Origin: Granulibacter bethesdensis
GTDB lineage: Bacteria > Pseudomonadota > Alphaproteobacteria > Acetobacterales > Acetobacteraceae
DNA length: 64,000 bases
Assembly: GCF_001889525.1 (NCBI RefSeq)
Contig: NZ_CP018192.1
Coordinates: forward strand, 1,028,501-1,092,500
Direction: 5' to 3'
Position numbers and translations under genes: made by a program. Shown here in pieces: positions 1-8,725 of the stretch. Numbering within the stretch: the stretch's first letter is position 1; each line of letters starts with the position of its first letter. Under the pieces are notes generated by a model. That model was not told where the DNA came from and did not search any database. It saw only the letters and a program-made list of their open reading frames with translations.

Positions 1-1152
1 AAGGATAAGAGCGTTATCCGCAAGATCTCGGCCCGGGCGCTGTGGATTCGTATCCTGACCGCACGTATGGAACAGGGCGAGCCGTATATCGTATTCTCCG
101 ACCATGTGAACCGTGCCCTGCCGGAGCATCAGAAACTGGCCGGTCTGGAGGTCAAGACCTCCAACCTGTGCAGTGAGATTACCCTGCCGACCGGAATCGA
201 TCAGCATGGCAAGCAGCGCACGGCGGTCTGCTGCCTTTCCAGCCTGAATCTGGAAACCTGGCACGCCTGGAAAGACCATCCGACCTTTATCGAGGACGTG
301 ATGCTTTTCCTGGACAATGTATTGCAGGACTTCATCGACCGTGCGCCGGATACGATGGAGCGGGCGCGATATTCCGCCATGCGTGAACGCTCGGTCGGGC
401 TGGGTGTTATGGGATTCCATTCTTTTCTGCAGGCCGAGCGGGTGCCGTTCGAAAGCGTGGTCGCCAAAGTGTGGAACCTGCGCATGTTCAAGCATATCCG
501 GGCGCAGGCGGACAAAGCCTCGCGCATGCTGGCTGCCGAGCGGGGAGCTTGCCCGGATGCGGCGGATTACGGGTTGAACGAGCGTTTCTCCAACAAGATG
601 GCGATTGCGCCTACCGCATCCATTTCCATTATCGCTGGCAATGCCAGCCCTGGGATTGAGCCGATTGCGGCCAATGTGTTTTTGCAGAAAACCCTGTCGG
701 GCAGCTTCACGGTCCGTAATCGCCATCTCCAGCAACTGCTGGCTGAGCGCGGACAGGATAATGAGGATGTCTGGAGCAGCATTACCCTCAACAAAGGGAG
801 CGTGCAGCATCTGGACTTTCTGACCGAGCCGGAAAAAGCCGTGTTCAAGACCGCGTTCGAACTGGATCAGCGCTGGATCATCGAACATGCGGCCGACCGC
901 ACGCCCTATATTTGCCAGAGCCAGTCGGTGAATCTGTTCCTGCCGGCTAATGTCCATAAGCGAGACCTGCATCAGGTGCATATGCTGGCATGGAAGCGCG
1001 GGCTGAAATCCCTGTATTATTGCCGCAGCCTGTCTATCCAGCGGGCCGATGCCGTCAGTGAAAAGGCGGTCAATCTGGATCATCAGGCGAAGGCCGCTCC
1101 AGCGGCGGCGGCCAGCACCGCGAATTATGAGGAATGCCTGTCCTGCCAGTAA
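1..1152 (+). CDS. nrdA: Ribonucleoside-diphosphate reductase alpha subunit, C-terminal part (truncated by window edge)
   Basis: Catalytic subunit of class I ribonucleotide reductase, which reduces ribonucleoside diphosphates to deoxyribonucleotides for DNA synthesis. The reading frame is open from base 1, so the true start lies upstream. Visible marks are the active-site stretch NLCSEI, carrying the thiyl-radical cysteine and nearby glutamate, the PTASISIIAGNASPGIEP loop, the tyrosine pair in SLYYCRS that relays the radical from the beta subunit, and a C-terminal CLSC pair that re-reduces the active site. nrdB follows after 56 bases, so the two are very probably co-transcribed. Any NrdR-type control site would lie upstream and cannot be seen. 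Confidence 0.96.
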   Translation, partial: KDKSVIRKISARALWIRILTARMEQGEPYIVFSDHVNRALPEHQKLAGLEVKTSNLCSEITLPTGIDQHGKQRTAVCCLSSLNLETWHAWKDHPTFIEDVMLFLDNVLQDFIDRAPDTMERARYSAMRERSVGLGVMGFHSFLQAERVPFESVVAKVWNLRMFKHIRAQADKASRMLAAERGACPDAADYGLNERFSNKMAIAPTASISIIAGNASPGIEPIAANVFLQKTLSGSFTVRNRHLQQLLAERGQDNEDVWSSITLNKGSVQHLDFLTEPEKAVFKTAFELDQRWIIEHAADRTPYICQSQSVNLFLPANVHKRDLHQVHMLAWKRGLKSLYYCRSLSIQRADAVSEKAVNLDHQAKAAPAAAASTANYEECLSCQ

Positions 1153-1208
1153 AAATGGCATGACGGTGTGATCGCTTCACGACGGCGGAAAAGTAAAAGG
1201 CTTTCGGC

Positions 1209-2228
1209 ATGACGGATGAGACCATTCAGGGGGCGGCACCCCAGGCAGAACAGGATGTGCCTGTCCATTTTGATTTGCTGACCGAAAATCCGGTTTACAA
1301 GCCGTTCCGCTATCCATGGGCGTATGAGGCCTGGCTGGTGCAGCAACAGGTGCACTGGCTGCCGGAAGAAGTGCCGCTAGCCGATGACGTGAAGGACTGG
1401 CACCGCAATCTGAACGAGGTGGAGCAGCATCTGGTCACCCAGATTTTCCGCTTCTTCACCCAGTCCGATGTCGAAGTAAATAACTGTTATATGAAGCATT
1501 ACAGTCGGGTGTTCAAACCGACTGAAGTGCTGATGATGCTTTCGGCATTTTCAAATATCGAAACAATTCACATTGCCGCGTACAGCCATCTGCTGGACAC
1601 GATCGGCATGCCTGAAGTCGAATACTCAGCCTTCCTTAAATACAAGGAGATGAAGGACAAGTACGACTACATGCATAGCTTCTCGGTCGACAGCAAGCGT
1701 GAGATCGCGAAGACACTGGCGGCATTCGGGGCGTTTACGGAAGGGCTTCAGCTTTTTGCCTCTTTCGCAATTTTGTTGAATTTCCCCCGCTTCGGTAAGC
1801 TGAAGGGCATGGGCCAGATCGTCAGCTGGTCGGTGCGTGATGAAACCTTGCACTGCCTGTCGATCATCAAGCTGTTTCACGTTTTTATCGACGAAAACAG
1901 GGAAATCTGGACTGAGGATCTACGGCAGGAGATCCGTCAGATATGCGCCACCATCGTCGAGCACGAGGATGCCTTTATCGATCTGGCCTTTGAACTCGGC
2001 TCGGTCGAGGGGCTGGATGCTGCTCAGGTGAAATCCTATATTCGGTATATCGCTGATCGCAGGCTGGTTCAGCTGGGGCTTGAACCGCTGTTCCATGTCG
2101 AGCGTAATCCGTTGCCATGGATCGACGATATGCTCAATGCGGTGGAGCATGCGAATTTTTTTGAAAATCGCGCCACAGAATACAGCCGTGCCTCGACTGT
2201 CGGGACGTGGGAAGAGGCGTTCGCATAA
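1209..2228 (+). CDS. nrdB: Ribonucleoside-diphosphate reductase beta subunit
   Basis: Radical-generating subunit of class I ribonucleotide reductase, working with NrdA in the cytoplasm. The protein has 339 residues. The full set of dimetal ligands is present: Asp87, Glu118 and His121 (in SNIETIHIAAY), Glu178, and Glu212 with His215 (in RDETLHC). Tyr125 stands seven residues after Glu118, the spacing of the radical tyrosine in the E. coli enzyme, so this looks like a tyrosyl-radical class Ia protein rather than a tyrosine-less variant. It follows nrdA closely and is followed by a strong intrinsic terminator, which suggests a self-contained nrdAB unit. Confidence 0.97.
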   Translation: MTDETIQGAAPQAEQDVPVHFDLLTENPVYKPFRYPWAYEAWLVQQQVHWLPEEVPLADDVKDWHRNLNEVEQHLVTQIFRFFTQSDVEVNNCYMKHYSRVFKPTEVLMMLSAFSNIETIHIAAYSHLLDTIGMPEVEYSAFLKYKEMKDKYDYMHSFSVDSKREIAKTLAAFGAFTEGLQLFASFAILLNFPRFGKLKGMGQIVSWSVRDETLHCLSIIKLFHVFIDENREIWTEDLRQEIRQICATIVEHEDAFIDLAFELGSVEGLDAAQVKSYIRYIADRRLVQLGLEPLFHVERNPLPWIDDMLNAVEHANFFENRATEYSRASTVGTWEEAFA

Positions 2229-2290
2229 GGCTCATTTTGCAAGCAAAACCAGAATATTATAACACAATAGCATCTAATGAACGAAATAAA

Positions 2291-2330
2291 ATAAAGAGGG
2301 GTCTTGTTTAAGGCCCCTCTTTATTTATTT
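2291..2330 (+). terminator. Intrinsic terminator after nrdB
   Basis: An 11-bp perfect stem (2291-2301 with 2314-2324) has a 12-base loop and is followed by a T-rich tail. It lies about 60 bases after the nrdB stop and should end the nrdAB transcript. Confidence 0.85.
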
Positions 2331-2393
2331 GCCGCAAGAATGCCCTGAAAATCAGTCCATAACTCGTTGTCATTTTTCCTGGAAGAGCGCCTG

Positions 2394-3050
2394 ATGAAGA
2401 TCGATCTATATGCCAGCCGCTTTTTCCGCCGTGGTGCACTCATTTTGGTGACTGCTGCTGTGGCGGTGATGGGAGCATGGCACGCCGGCATGTTCGGGGA
2501 AGGGAGCGGAGCCGGGCAGGAGGCCAATTTCTCACGTGGTCAGGAGGTTGAGGGCCACGCAGGAATCGGCGGTTCTTTCATATTGACTGATCAGAATGGC
2601 CGGACAGTGACAGACCAGACACTCAGAGGGCGCTGGATGCTGGTCTATTTCGGCTATACGTTTTGCCCGGATATATGTCCTACCGAGTTGCAGACTATGT
2701 CTGCAACTATCAAGGCTCTGGGAGCGCTTTCAGGGCGGCTGGCACCGGTTTTCGTCACGATTGACCCTGCGCGGGACAGACCGGCAGAACTTGCGGCCTA
2801 TCTGGCGCATTTTGACCCCGCGATTACCGGCCTGACCGGAACAGAAGCGCAAATTTCAACTTTTGCGAGAAAGTATCATGTATACTATGCTAGGAAAGGC
2901 GAGGGAAAAGACTATAGCATGGATCATTCTTCTTATCTTTATCTGATGCGTCCCGATGGATCGTTTGATCGGTTGTTCCCGGGAGGAATGAGCCCGAATG
3001 ATCTGGCTGCTGCATTGCGCCCGGTTCTGTCGGAAGCCCCTCATTCATGA
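2394..3050 (+). CDS. SCO1/SenC-family copper chaperone
   Basis: Thioredoxin-fold, membrane-anchored periplasmic protein of the Sco family, which delivers copper to the CuA site of terminal oxidases or handles the thiols of that site. The protein has 218 residues from the ATG at 2394, which has a GGAAG-type ribosome site 8 bases upstream; an in-frame TTG at 2367 is less likely. Residues 14-33 form a membrane anchor. The copper-binding CPDIC motif is Cys91 and Cys95, and the third ligand His178 lies in SMDHSSYLY. No oxidase gene is nearby, so its partner must be elsewhere. It overlaps the next small gene by four bases. Confidence 0.9.
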   Translation: MKIDLYASRFFRRGALILVTAAVAVMGAWHAGMFGEGSGAGQEANFSRGQEVEGHAGIGGSFILTDQNGRTVTDQTLRGRWMLVYFGYTFCPDICPTELQTMSATIKALGALSGRLAPVFVTIDPARDRPAELAAYLAHFDPAITGLTGTEAQISTFARKYHVYYARKGEGKDYSMDHSSYLYLMRPDGSFDRLFPGGMSPNDLAAALRPVLSEAPHS

Positions 3051-3319
3051 GCGAGTTCCTGTCCTCTGCTCCGCAGACTGATGTGCCGGGTGCACCGCGT
3101 TTCAGTCGGAGGCTTGCTGACAAGATCCTGTCAGCTTTTCATCAGGCCTGTGATCAGAATGAACTCGATGTGGCAGATCGTCTTCTCAAGGTGCTGGAGA
3201 TGATGATGAGCCGCCGAGTCTCCAGAATGGATGTAACGCGCCGCCGCTCGATCGAGGCTCTCGTTGCTGCTCATGAGCGGCTGTGGCATCTCCGTCATCC
3301 GGGTGGGAAGAGCTTCTGA
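3047..3319 (+). CDS. Small protein of unknown function, coupled to sco
   Basis: A 90-residue, basic, probably all-helical soluble protein. I cannot assign a family. Its start codon overlaps the sco stop (ATGA), so it is probably translated by coupling to that gene. The central part (about residues 28-50, FHQACDQNELDVADRLLKVL) resembles a small helical repeat seen in short hypothetical proteins of acetic acid bacteria, but this is from memory. There is no signal peptide, cysteine pair or metal site that would tie it to copper handling. Confidence 0.7.
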   Translation: MSEFLSSAPQTDVPGAPRFSRRLADKILSAFHQACDQNELDVADRLLKVLEMMMSRRVSRMDVTRRRSIEALVAAHERLWHLRHPGGKSF

Positions 3320-3353
3320 GACTGGCTTCTACCAGTCTTCGCGGCTGTCACTG

Positions 3354-4106
3354 TTAAAAAGCCAGCGCTTTTCCATATCGCAGGATCTCATTAGCCTGTG
3401 GGGTAAAGCTACCATCCTCCTGATGGAGCATCAGCCCGGGTTCTACCCTGTCAGGCCCACGGGCAGCCTTAATACCCCGTACGATAATGACTTTGGCGCG
3501 CCGTCCCGCTTTCGGCCATAGCGGATAGAGGGTGATCTCTCCGGCCTTGGCAGCACGCAGGCTGCTCATGGCCTCGCTAATGAGTGAAGCAGGCAGGATC
3601 AGGGTGATCGAGCCACGTGGCCGGACCATGCGACCCAGCGCCTGCACCCACTGATTGACGAGCCCGGCATGGCGACGTTTGGCCTGATCGCGAAGCAGCA
3701 GGGGGGAAGGGGAAGATGATTCCTCATGCCATGGCGGATTGGCAAAGACGTGATCACAGTTTGGTAGGGACTCTGGCATTTCCGGTGCAAAGGCCAGAAT
3801 ATCCTGAGTGATAATCGACAGACGGTTTTCCAGATGGTTGATCTGGATATTCTGACGGGCCAGCGTCGCAATGTCGCTGGATTTCTCCACTCCCGTGCCC
3901 TGAATGCCAGGTACACGATGGGCAAGGCATAAAAGCCCGGCTCCCGGACCTGTGCCGGCTTCCAGAACGCGCTCTCCGGCCCGGGCGGGAATCGCGGCTG
4001 CCAGCAGAACCGGTTCAAGTCCGGTGCGAAAACCAGTCCGTAACTGGCGGTAAGCAATTGCACCGTTGAGCAGACTGCCTTCGGTGACATCGTTGTTTTC
4101 GGTCAT
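3354..4106 (-). CDS. N6-adenine-type methyltransferase, TrmN6-like (tRNA1(Val) A37 family)
   Basis: SAM-dependent methyltransferase of 250 residues. The SAM-binding glycine loop is at about residues 47-57 (VLEAGTGPGAG) and the amino-methyltransferase signature NPPW is at 123-126, which points to methylation of an exocyclic amino nitrogen such as adenine N6 in RNA. The overall layout resembles the YfiC/TrmN6 group that modifies tRNA-Val next to the anticodon, but the exact substrate cannot be read from sequence. It is divergent from the polyprenyl synthase and convergent with the 90-residue gene, so it is probably transcribed alone. Confidence 0.8.
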   Translation of the reverse strand: MTENNDVTEGSLLNGAIAYRQLRTGFRTGLEPVLLAAAIPARAGERVLEAGTGPGAGLLCLAHRVPGIQGTGVEKSSDIATLARQNIQINHLENRLSIITQDILAFAPEMPESLPNCDHVFANPPWHEESSSPSPLLLRDQAKRRHAGLVNQWVQALGRMVRPRGSITLILPASLISEAMSSLRAAKAGEITLYPLWPKAGRRAKVIIVRGIKAARGPDRVEPGLMLHQEDGSFTPQANEILRYGKALAF

Positions 4107-4354
4107 AAGATGAGGTTTTTTGAGCCTGTTGGGCGGCTTGGCAAGGCTTGTTTCCTGACAGGATCGGTCGATCAGGATGCCTTGACCCTATTTTATCGTT
4201 GTCGATAGGGTGCGTGGCTGCACAAAACCTTTTATGACATCTAATCCAGCAGAGTTCGTGAGCGATGCCGGCGAGATGCTAAGCTGAGGTAATCTTTGGG
4301 GTTATCAGGCTGTTGCTGATCAGATTACCGCTTTATCAAGTCCAGGAGACAGCT

Positions 4355-5416
4355 TTGGGCGTCGTCGCCAGTTCACCGGATACAGATATGATCCTGCCAC
4401 CGCCTGATGCAGAAGGGGTAGAAGGTGCCTTGTCGGGCCTGATCGCACTGGTGCAGGACGACCTGACCCTGTGCAATCAGGCTATTATTGATCGTATGGA
4501 CAGCCAGGTGCCGCTGATCCCGCAACTGGCGGCCCATATCGTAGCAGCAGGGGGAAAACGTCTTCGGCCTCTGTTGACGCTGGCCAGTGCCAGACTTTGT
4601 GGATTTGATACCGCCTTGGCTGGTGGGGTGCCGCGGCATGTCCATCTGGCAGCCTGCGTGGAGTTCATCCATACCGCGACGCTTCTGCATGATGATGTTG
4701 TCGATGAAAGCCGCATGCGGCGCGGTATGGCCAGCGCCAATGCGGTTTTCGGCAATAATGCCTCCGTGCTGGTAGGCGATTTCCTCTTCGCGCGGGCGTT
4801 TCAGCTGATGGTGGAGGACGGGTCGCTTCAGGTTCTGGCGATCCTTTCCAAGGCTGCTGCAACCATTGCCGAGGGCGAAGTCCTCCAGCTCGCCACGCAG
4901 AATGATCTGGAGACGCCGGAATCACGCTATCTGGAAGTGATCGAGGGCAAGACGGCTTCCCTTTTCGCCGCAGCCTGCCAGGTCGGAGCCGTGGTCGCCG
5001 GGCGGCCGACCGAAGAGGAGCATGCGCTGTATGATTACGGTATGAGCCTGGGAATTGCGTTCCAGTTGACGGACGATGCGCTCGATTATGCGGCGGATCA
5101 GCGTAAACTGGGCAAGACCGTTGGTGACGATTTCCGTGAGGGCAAGATCACACTGCCAGTACTCGCTGCTTTCCATGCGGGTGATGCGGAGGAAAAGCGT
5201 TTCTGGCAGCGCACTATTGGCGAGAGCGATCAGACCGAGGATGATCTTGAGGAGGCTTTGCGCCTTATCGCCAGACATGACACTATTGGCCTTACCCTCG
5301 AACGGGCCAGGATAATGGCGGAGAAAGCCAAGCGGGCACTGGATATTTTCCCTGATACCCCGCTCCGTCGCAGCCTATGCGCGGTGGCCGATTACACGGT
5401 CTGGCGTGCGCGGTAA
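4355..5416 (+). CDS. Long-chain polyprenyl diphosphate synthase (octaprenyl/decaprenyl type)
   Basis: Builds the long isoprenoid tail of ubiquinone by adding isopentenyl diphosphate units in trans. The two aspartate-rich magnesium motifs are visible, DDVVD in LLHDDVVDESRMRRG and DDALD in QLTDDALDYA, as is the substrate-binding GGKRLRP segment. I place the start at the TTG at 4355, which has AGGAG six bases upstream and gives 353 residues; a TTG at 4313 and an ATG at 4388 are alternatives. The chain length made cannot be told from sequence alone; acetic acid bacteria commonly use Q-9 or Q-10. The gene appears monocistronic. Confidence 0.93.
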   Translation: MGVVASSPDTDMILPPPDAEGVEGALSGLIALVQDDLTLCNQAIIDRMDSQVPLIPQLAAHIVAAGGKRLRPLLTLASARLCGFDTALAGGVPRHVHLAACVEFIHTATLLHDDVVDESRMRRGMASANAVFGNNASVLVGDFLFARAFQLMVEDGSLQVLAILSKAAATIAEGEVLQLATQNDLETPESRYLEVIEGKTASLFAAACQVGAVVAGRPTEEEHALYDYGMSLGIAFQLTDDALDYAADQRKLGKTVGDDFREGKITLPVLAAFHAGDAEEKRFWQRTIGESDQTEDDLEEALRLIARHDTIGLTLERARIMAEKAKRALDIFPDTPLRRSLCAVADYTVWRAR

Positions 5417-5429
5417 AACTCCGACGGTT

Positions 5430-6317
5430 TCAGGGAGCTGGACTGGTGAAGGTGTTGCAGGCTTCCACCTCGCCTGTTTGTAGCCCTTTGCGAAACCAGG
5501 CTACCCGCTGGGCCGAGCTTCCATGCGTGAAAGAATCCGGCACGACATAGCCGCGTGCACGCTTTTGCAGCCGGTCATCGCCGATCGCGTCGGCGGCGTT
5601 CAGGCCCTGTTCGATATCGCCTTTTTCCAGGATCGCCCGAGCATCGTTGGCCTGCTTTGCCCAGACCCCGGCGAAGCAGTCAGCCTGTAATTCCAGCCGC
5701 ACAGACAGCGCATTGGCCGTGCCTTGATCGGCTTCTTCTCGCTGGCGGGTGATTTTGCCCAGAATGCCGAGCTGGTTTTGCACATGATGCCCGACCTCGT
5801 GTGCGATGACGTAGGCACGGGCGAAATCTCCCCCTGCGCCTAGCCGCTCCTGCAATTCACGGAAGAAGGATGTGTCGAGGTAAACTTTTTGGTCAACCGG
5901 GCAATAAAATGGTCCCATGGCCGACTGTGCCGTGCCGCAGGCCGAGCGTGTTGCACCATCAAACAGCACCAGAATCGGTGGCTGATAGGTTTTTCCGTGT
6001 GCCTTGAAAACGGTGCTCCACACATCCTCTGTTGAGGCCAGTATGCGACTGACAAACCGACGCTGTGGATCCGATCCGGATGGATCGCTCTGTGTTTGCT
6101 GCGCCGGGGAAAGGGGGGAGGGAACGGGCGATGAAACCGGGCCACCATTTCCCGTCAGGCTGAGCAGAAGACGAGGATCAATCCCGAAATAAAGGCCAAT
6201 CAGCAGAATGGCGATAGTACCGAGACCACCAACCTTGATCCCGCCTGGAATAGAGGCGCGGCCATCACCTCGATCATCCTGAATATTGTTACTTTCACGC
6301 TGATCATCGAGTCGCAT
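5430..6317 (-). CDS. YpfJ-type neutral zinc metallopeptidase, membrane-anchored
   Basis: Predicted zinc metallopeptidase of the YpfJ family. The protein has 295 residues from the ATG at 6317, which has AAGGGGA upstream; a longer TTG start at 6335 would add six residues and break the usual MRLDD opening. One membrane segment lies at about residues 29-47, so the catalytic domain is probably outside the cytoplasm. The zinc site HEVGHH is at residues 173-178, with a downstream glutamate ligand likely in the LQADCFAGVW segment. A proline/serine-rich linker (about 60-85) separates anchor and enzyme. The natural substrate of this family is not established. Confidence 0.88.
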   Translation of the reverse strand: MRLDDQRESNNIQDDRGDGRASIPGGIKVGGLGTIAILLIGLYFGIDPRLLLSLTGNGGPVSSPVPSPLSPAQQTQSDPSGSDPQRRFVSRILASTEDVWSTVFKAHGKTYQPPILVLFDGATRSACGTAQSAMGPFYCPVDQKVYLDTSFFRELQERLGAGGDFARAYVIAHEVGHHVQNQLGILGKITRQREEADQGTANALSVRLELQADCFAGVWAKQANDARAILEKGDIEQGLNAADAIGDDRLQKRARGYVVPDSFTHGSSAQRVAWFRKGLQTGEVEACNTFTSPAP

Positions 6318-6398
6318 ACCGATCCCCTTTTGCAAGGGCAGGATGGTGTCTCGATACGATTCTGTCCTGCCACGATGCCGTGCTCAAGAAGACGTTTG

Positions 6399-6439
6399 CG
6401 GCATCAGGCAGGTTGCATAATCAGCCATGCCTGATGCCG
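6399..6439 (-). terminator. Inverted repeat after pyrE, possible terminator without T-tract
   Basis: Twelve bases at 6399-6410 pair perfectly with 6428-6439 across a 17-base loop. It lies 23 bases after the pyrE stop on the minus strand. There is no run of T, so termination is only one possibility. Confidence 0.5.
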
Positions 6440-6462
6440 TTTCGGATTCAGGCCTTGAGAAT

Positions 6463-7200
6463 TTAACCCTTTTGGACGGAGGCAGCTTTGCGGGCAGCGG
6501 CTTCCTCGGCGCTGGCAACACCGCCATGGGCGGCGGACCAGCCCATCGGATCGTCTAGAAAGCGCCGCACGCCAGCCAGTACATCGCTGCTGAAATAGCT
6601 TCTATCCTTGCAGGCTTCCAGCACATCCCACCAAGTGCAGAGGTGATGCAGCGTCAGATCCATGGCCGACAGGGTTTCAAAACTGCCGGGGAAGACACCG
6701 TAGAAAAACACCACGAATGCATGGTTGCACAGCGCTCCGGCATCACGCAGCGCGCGGGCGAACTGGATCTTGGAACCGCCATCGGTGGTCAGATCCTCGA
6801 CCAGCAGAGTGTTCAGCCCTTCCGGAGTATCGCCCTCGATCAGAGCGTTACGGCCAAAGCCTTTCGGCTTCTTGCGGACATAGGCCATCGGCAGGTTCAT
6901 GCCATCCGCGATCCAGGCGGCAAAAGGAATACCCGCCGTCTCGCCACCTGCTACGGCCTGAATGGTCTCATAGCCGATATGGCGGCTGAGCTTTTCAATG
7001 GCGAGCTGGGTGATTTTCTGCCGCGCCCGGGGGAAATAGATAATCCGGCGACAGTCGATATAGACGGGGGATTTCCAGCCGGATGTCAGCGTATAAGGTT
7101 CATCCGGGCGGAAATTGACGGCCTTGATCTCAAGCAGCAGACGCGCAGTGGTCAGGGCAGCGTCACGATCCCATTCACTGGTCAGATGCGACGCGGTCAT
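6463..7200 (-). CDS. pyrE: Orotate phosphoribosyltransferase
   Basis: Adds phosphoribosyl diphosphate to orotate to give OMP, the fifth step of pyrimidine synthesis. The protein has 245 residues. The phosphoribosyltransferase PRPP-binding motif VEDLTTDGGSK is at 134-144, preceded by the flexible-loop lysine segment YVRKKPKGFG at about 107-116. The C-terminal tail of about 25 residues is alanine-rich and extends beyond the usual fold. No other pyr gene is adjacent; pyrH lies 45 kb away in the envelope operon. Confidence 0.93.
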   Translation of the reverse strand: MTASHLTSEWDRDAALTTARLLLEIKAVNFRPDEPYTLTSGWKSPVYIDCRRIIYFPRARQKITQLAIEKLSRHIGYETIQAVAGGETAGIPFAAWIADGMNLPMAYVRKKPKGFGRNALIEGDTPEGLNTLLVEDLTTDGGSKIQFARALRDAGALCNHAFVVFFYGVFPGSFETLSAMDLTLHHLCTWWDVLEACKDRSYFSSDVLAGVRRFLDDPMGWSAAHGGVASAEEAAARKAASVQKG

Positions 7201-7408
7201 GTGTTCTCGTCCTTGCCGTTATCATGTGATGCTGCATGCTGTTAGCGTCTGATGATTGCTCCGTCCATGCTCATACCGCCATGTCTGGTCGAAACGCCTG
7301 GCGAATTCAGGAGAGCACGGGAAAAACCCGCGCTGTTTGCTTGCGCCGGGGAGGGTAGCAGGATAGAATGAACCTCATTGCGAATGACTCGCAACGACTT
7401 CGGGAAAT

Positions 7409-7654
7409 GTGGCCTTGAACAACGACGTCAGCAACATCACACGCCGGTGTGAACGCGCGGTCATTACCGCCTATCGTGAACTGCGTGCATGCGGCAGTGC
7501 TGACATGGTAGCATTTCAGGCCTGCACAACGCTCTATCGCATTCATCATCCGGAGGCTCCGCTCAGTGAAGCGCGGCGTCTGGTGGCAGAGTGGATCGAT
7601 CATCACATCGTGCGCAGTGCCAATGGCCCCACGCCGGGTTGCGAGTGCGATTAA
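7409..7654 (+). CDS. Small helical protein of unknown function
   Basis: An 81-residue protein starting at GTG (7409) or at the TTG two codons on; neither has a strong ribosome site. It looks mostly helical, with two cysteines at the end of the chain (PGCECD). I recognise no family. It overlaps the start of the following lipoprotein gene in another frame, which suggests coupled translation. Coding is plausible rather than certain. Confidence 0.55.
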   Translation: MALNNDVSNITRRCERAVITAYRELRACGSADMVAFQACTTLYRIHHPEAPLSEARRLVAEWIDHHIVRSANGPTPGCECD

Positions 7655-8391
7655 GGGATCGGTGGTATCGGCCTCTTTATACCGCTCTGTTCTGTGTTCC
7701 GCTGCTGGTCGCCTGTGGTTCCCGGCTGACTCCCGAGCGTGACCTGACATGTCGTATGACGGTCGATACCGGCTTTCTCTATGTTATCGATAATGGCTGG
7801 CACACTGCGATCGGTTTCGATTCTGTTGACCTGACGGGTGGCCTTGCCGCTTTCAAAACCATCTTCCCCCATGCAAGGGCAGTGGTGTTCGGATATGGCA
7901 AGCGAACTTTCATGACGGCCCGGCCGCAGACCATATCCGAATATATTATGGGACCAGTGCCGGGCCCGGCGGTGATCGAGGCAGTCGGTTTGACTGTCTC
8001 ACCGGAGCTTGCTTACGGTCAGGAGCATGTCAGCCGGTTACGGCTACCCCGTCAGGATATACAAGCTGCGGTCTCATGGGTGGCGAACGATCTGGCTGAC
8101 GATCCGCAAGGTCAGCCGAGGCTGGTCGGCTTCGAGGACGGGAAACGCGGTGCATTTTATGTGGCCCGTGACCGGTATTCGATGCTCCATACATGCAATC
8201 GCTGGTCGGCGGACCTGCTGCACAGGGCGGGAGTGCCGTTGGAACCGGCCGGCGTCGTATTGAGCGGGCAACTGATCAGGCGCCTGAATCAAGCGGCGAT
8301 CCAGTGCCCATCCGATCAGCTCCCGGCAGTGATCATCAGCAGGGCGGCAGACGACCATCAGAGCATACTGCACTCTGCCCCGCCGGAATAA
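7645..8391 (+). CDS. DUF2459-family lipoprotein
   Basis: Member of the DUF2459 family (sometimes called urease-associated, without known activity). Family marks are the NGWHTAIGF segment near the start of the domain, the FGYGKRTF segment and the conserved HTCNRW motif near the end; together these resemble a papain-like His/Cys arrangement, but no activity is proven. I place the start at the GTG at 7645, giving 248 residues with a short basic N-region and a lipobox ending in LVAC; an ATG at 7591 would add 18 residues. The start overlaps the preceding small gene, and the 3' end overlaps the opposite-strand lipoprotein gene by 56 bases. Confidence 0.8.
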   Translation: MRLRDRWYRPLYTALFCVPLLVACGSRLTPERDLTCRMTVDTGFLYVIDNGWHTAIGFDSVDLTGGLAAFKTIFPHARAVVFGYGKRTFMTARPQTISEYIMGPVPGPAVIEAVGLTVSPELAYGQEHVSRLRLPRQDIQAAVSWVANDLADDPQGQPRLVGFEDGKRGAFYVARDRYSMLHTCNRWSADLLHRAGVPLEPAGVVLSGQLIRRLNQAAIQCPSDQLPAVIISRAADDHQSILHSAPPE

Positions 8392-8497
8392 TGATGATGC
8401 GTTCATTACGGGGCGGGGATCCCCCGCCACTGCTCGAACTGCAAGCGGCCAGCGTGGTCACGATCAGAAAAGCACCGGCTGTCCAGACAACGCGCAT
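8336..8497 (-). CDS. Very small lipoprotein of unknown function
   Basis: A 53-residue protein with a clear lipoprotein signal: MR start, hydrophobic core and lipobox LAAC at about residues 16-19, then a serine/glycine linker. The mature part is only about 35 residues, with an isoleucine run and two cysteines that could form a disulfide. The ATG at 8497 has AAGGA about eight bases upstream, which supports it over a longer in-frame start. Function is unknown. Its coding end overlaps the end of the convergent DUF2459 gene. Confidence 0.65.
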   Translation of the reverse strand: MRVVWTAGAFLIVTTLAACSSSSGGGSPPRNERIIIIPAGQSAVCSDGRLPPC

Positions 8498-8644
8498 AGT
8501 GAATTCCTTACGGTCAAAAAACTGAAGTGCCAATACAGCCCTGTCCCCTCCTGACATACTTTGTCGGGCGGTTCAGGTCAGTATAGGGACATGGTTTTTG
8601 GACGAAATAATTCACTTTGTCACAAAGATGGCATCAGAAAGATG

Positions 8645-8670
8645 AAAAGCGCCGGTTGCCCGGCGCTTTT
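8645..8670 (-). terminator. Bidirectional intrinsic terminator after gltA
   Basis: The stem 8645-8655 with 8660-8670 has a four-base loop and A/T runs on both ends, so it can work in either direction. It lies 56 bases after the gltA stop. Confidence 0.8.
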
Positions 8671-8725
8671 GCTTGCATCCTCATGAAAAGACCGGCGGCC
8701 ATCCAATCCAAGGCCGCCACCCTGA

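Noticed and set aside
4181-4209. TTGACC as a -35 element before the polyprenyl synthase
   Set aside because: A 17-base gap leads to ATAGGG, which is a poor -10 element, and the region also forms a weak hairpin, so I do not call a promoter.
7307-7750. 147-codon minus-strand frame over the small helical gene
   Set aside because: It lacks a ribosome site and a recognisable domain and overlaps two plus-strand genes with better support.
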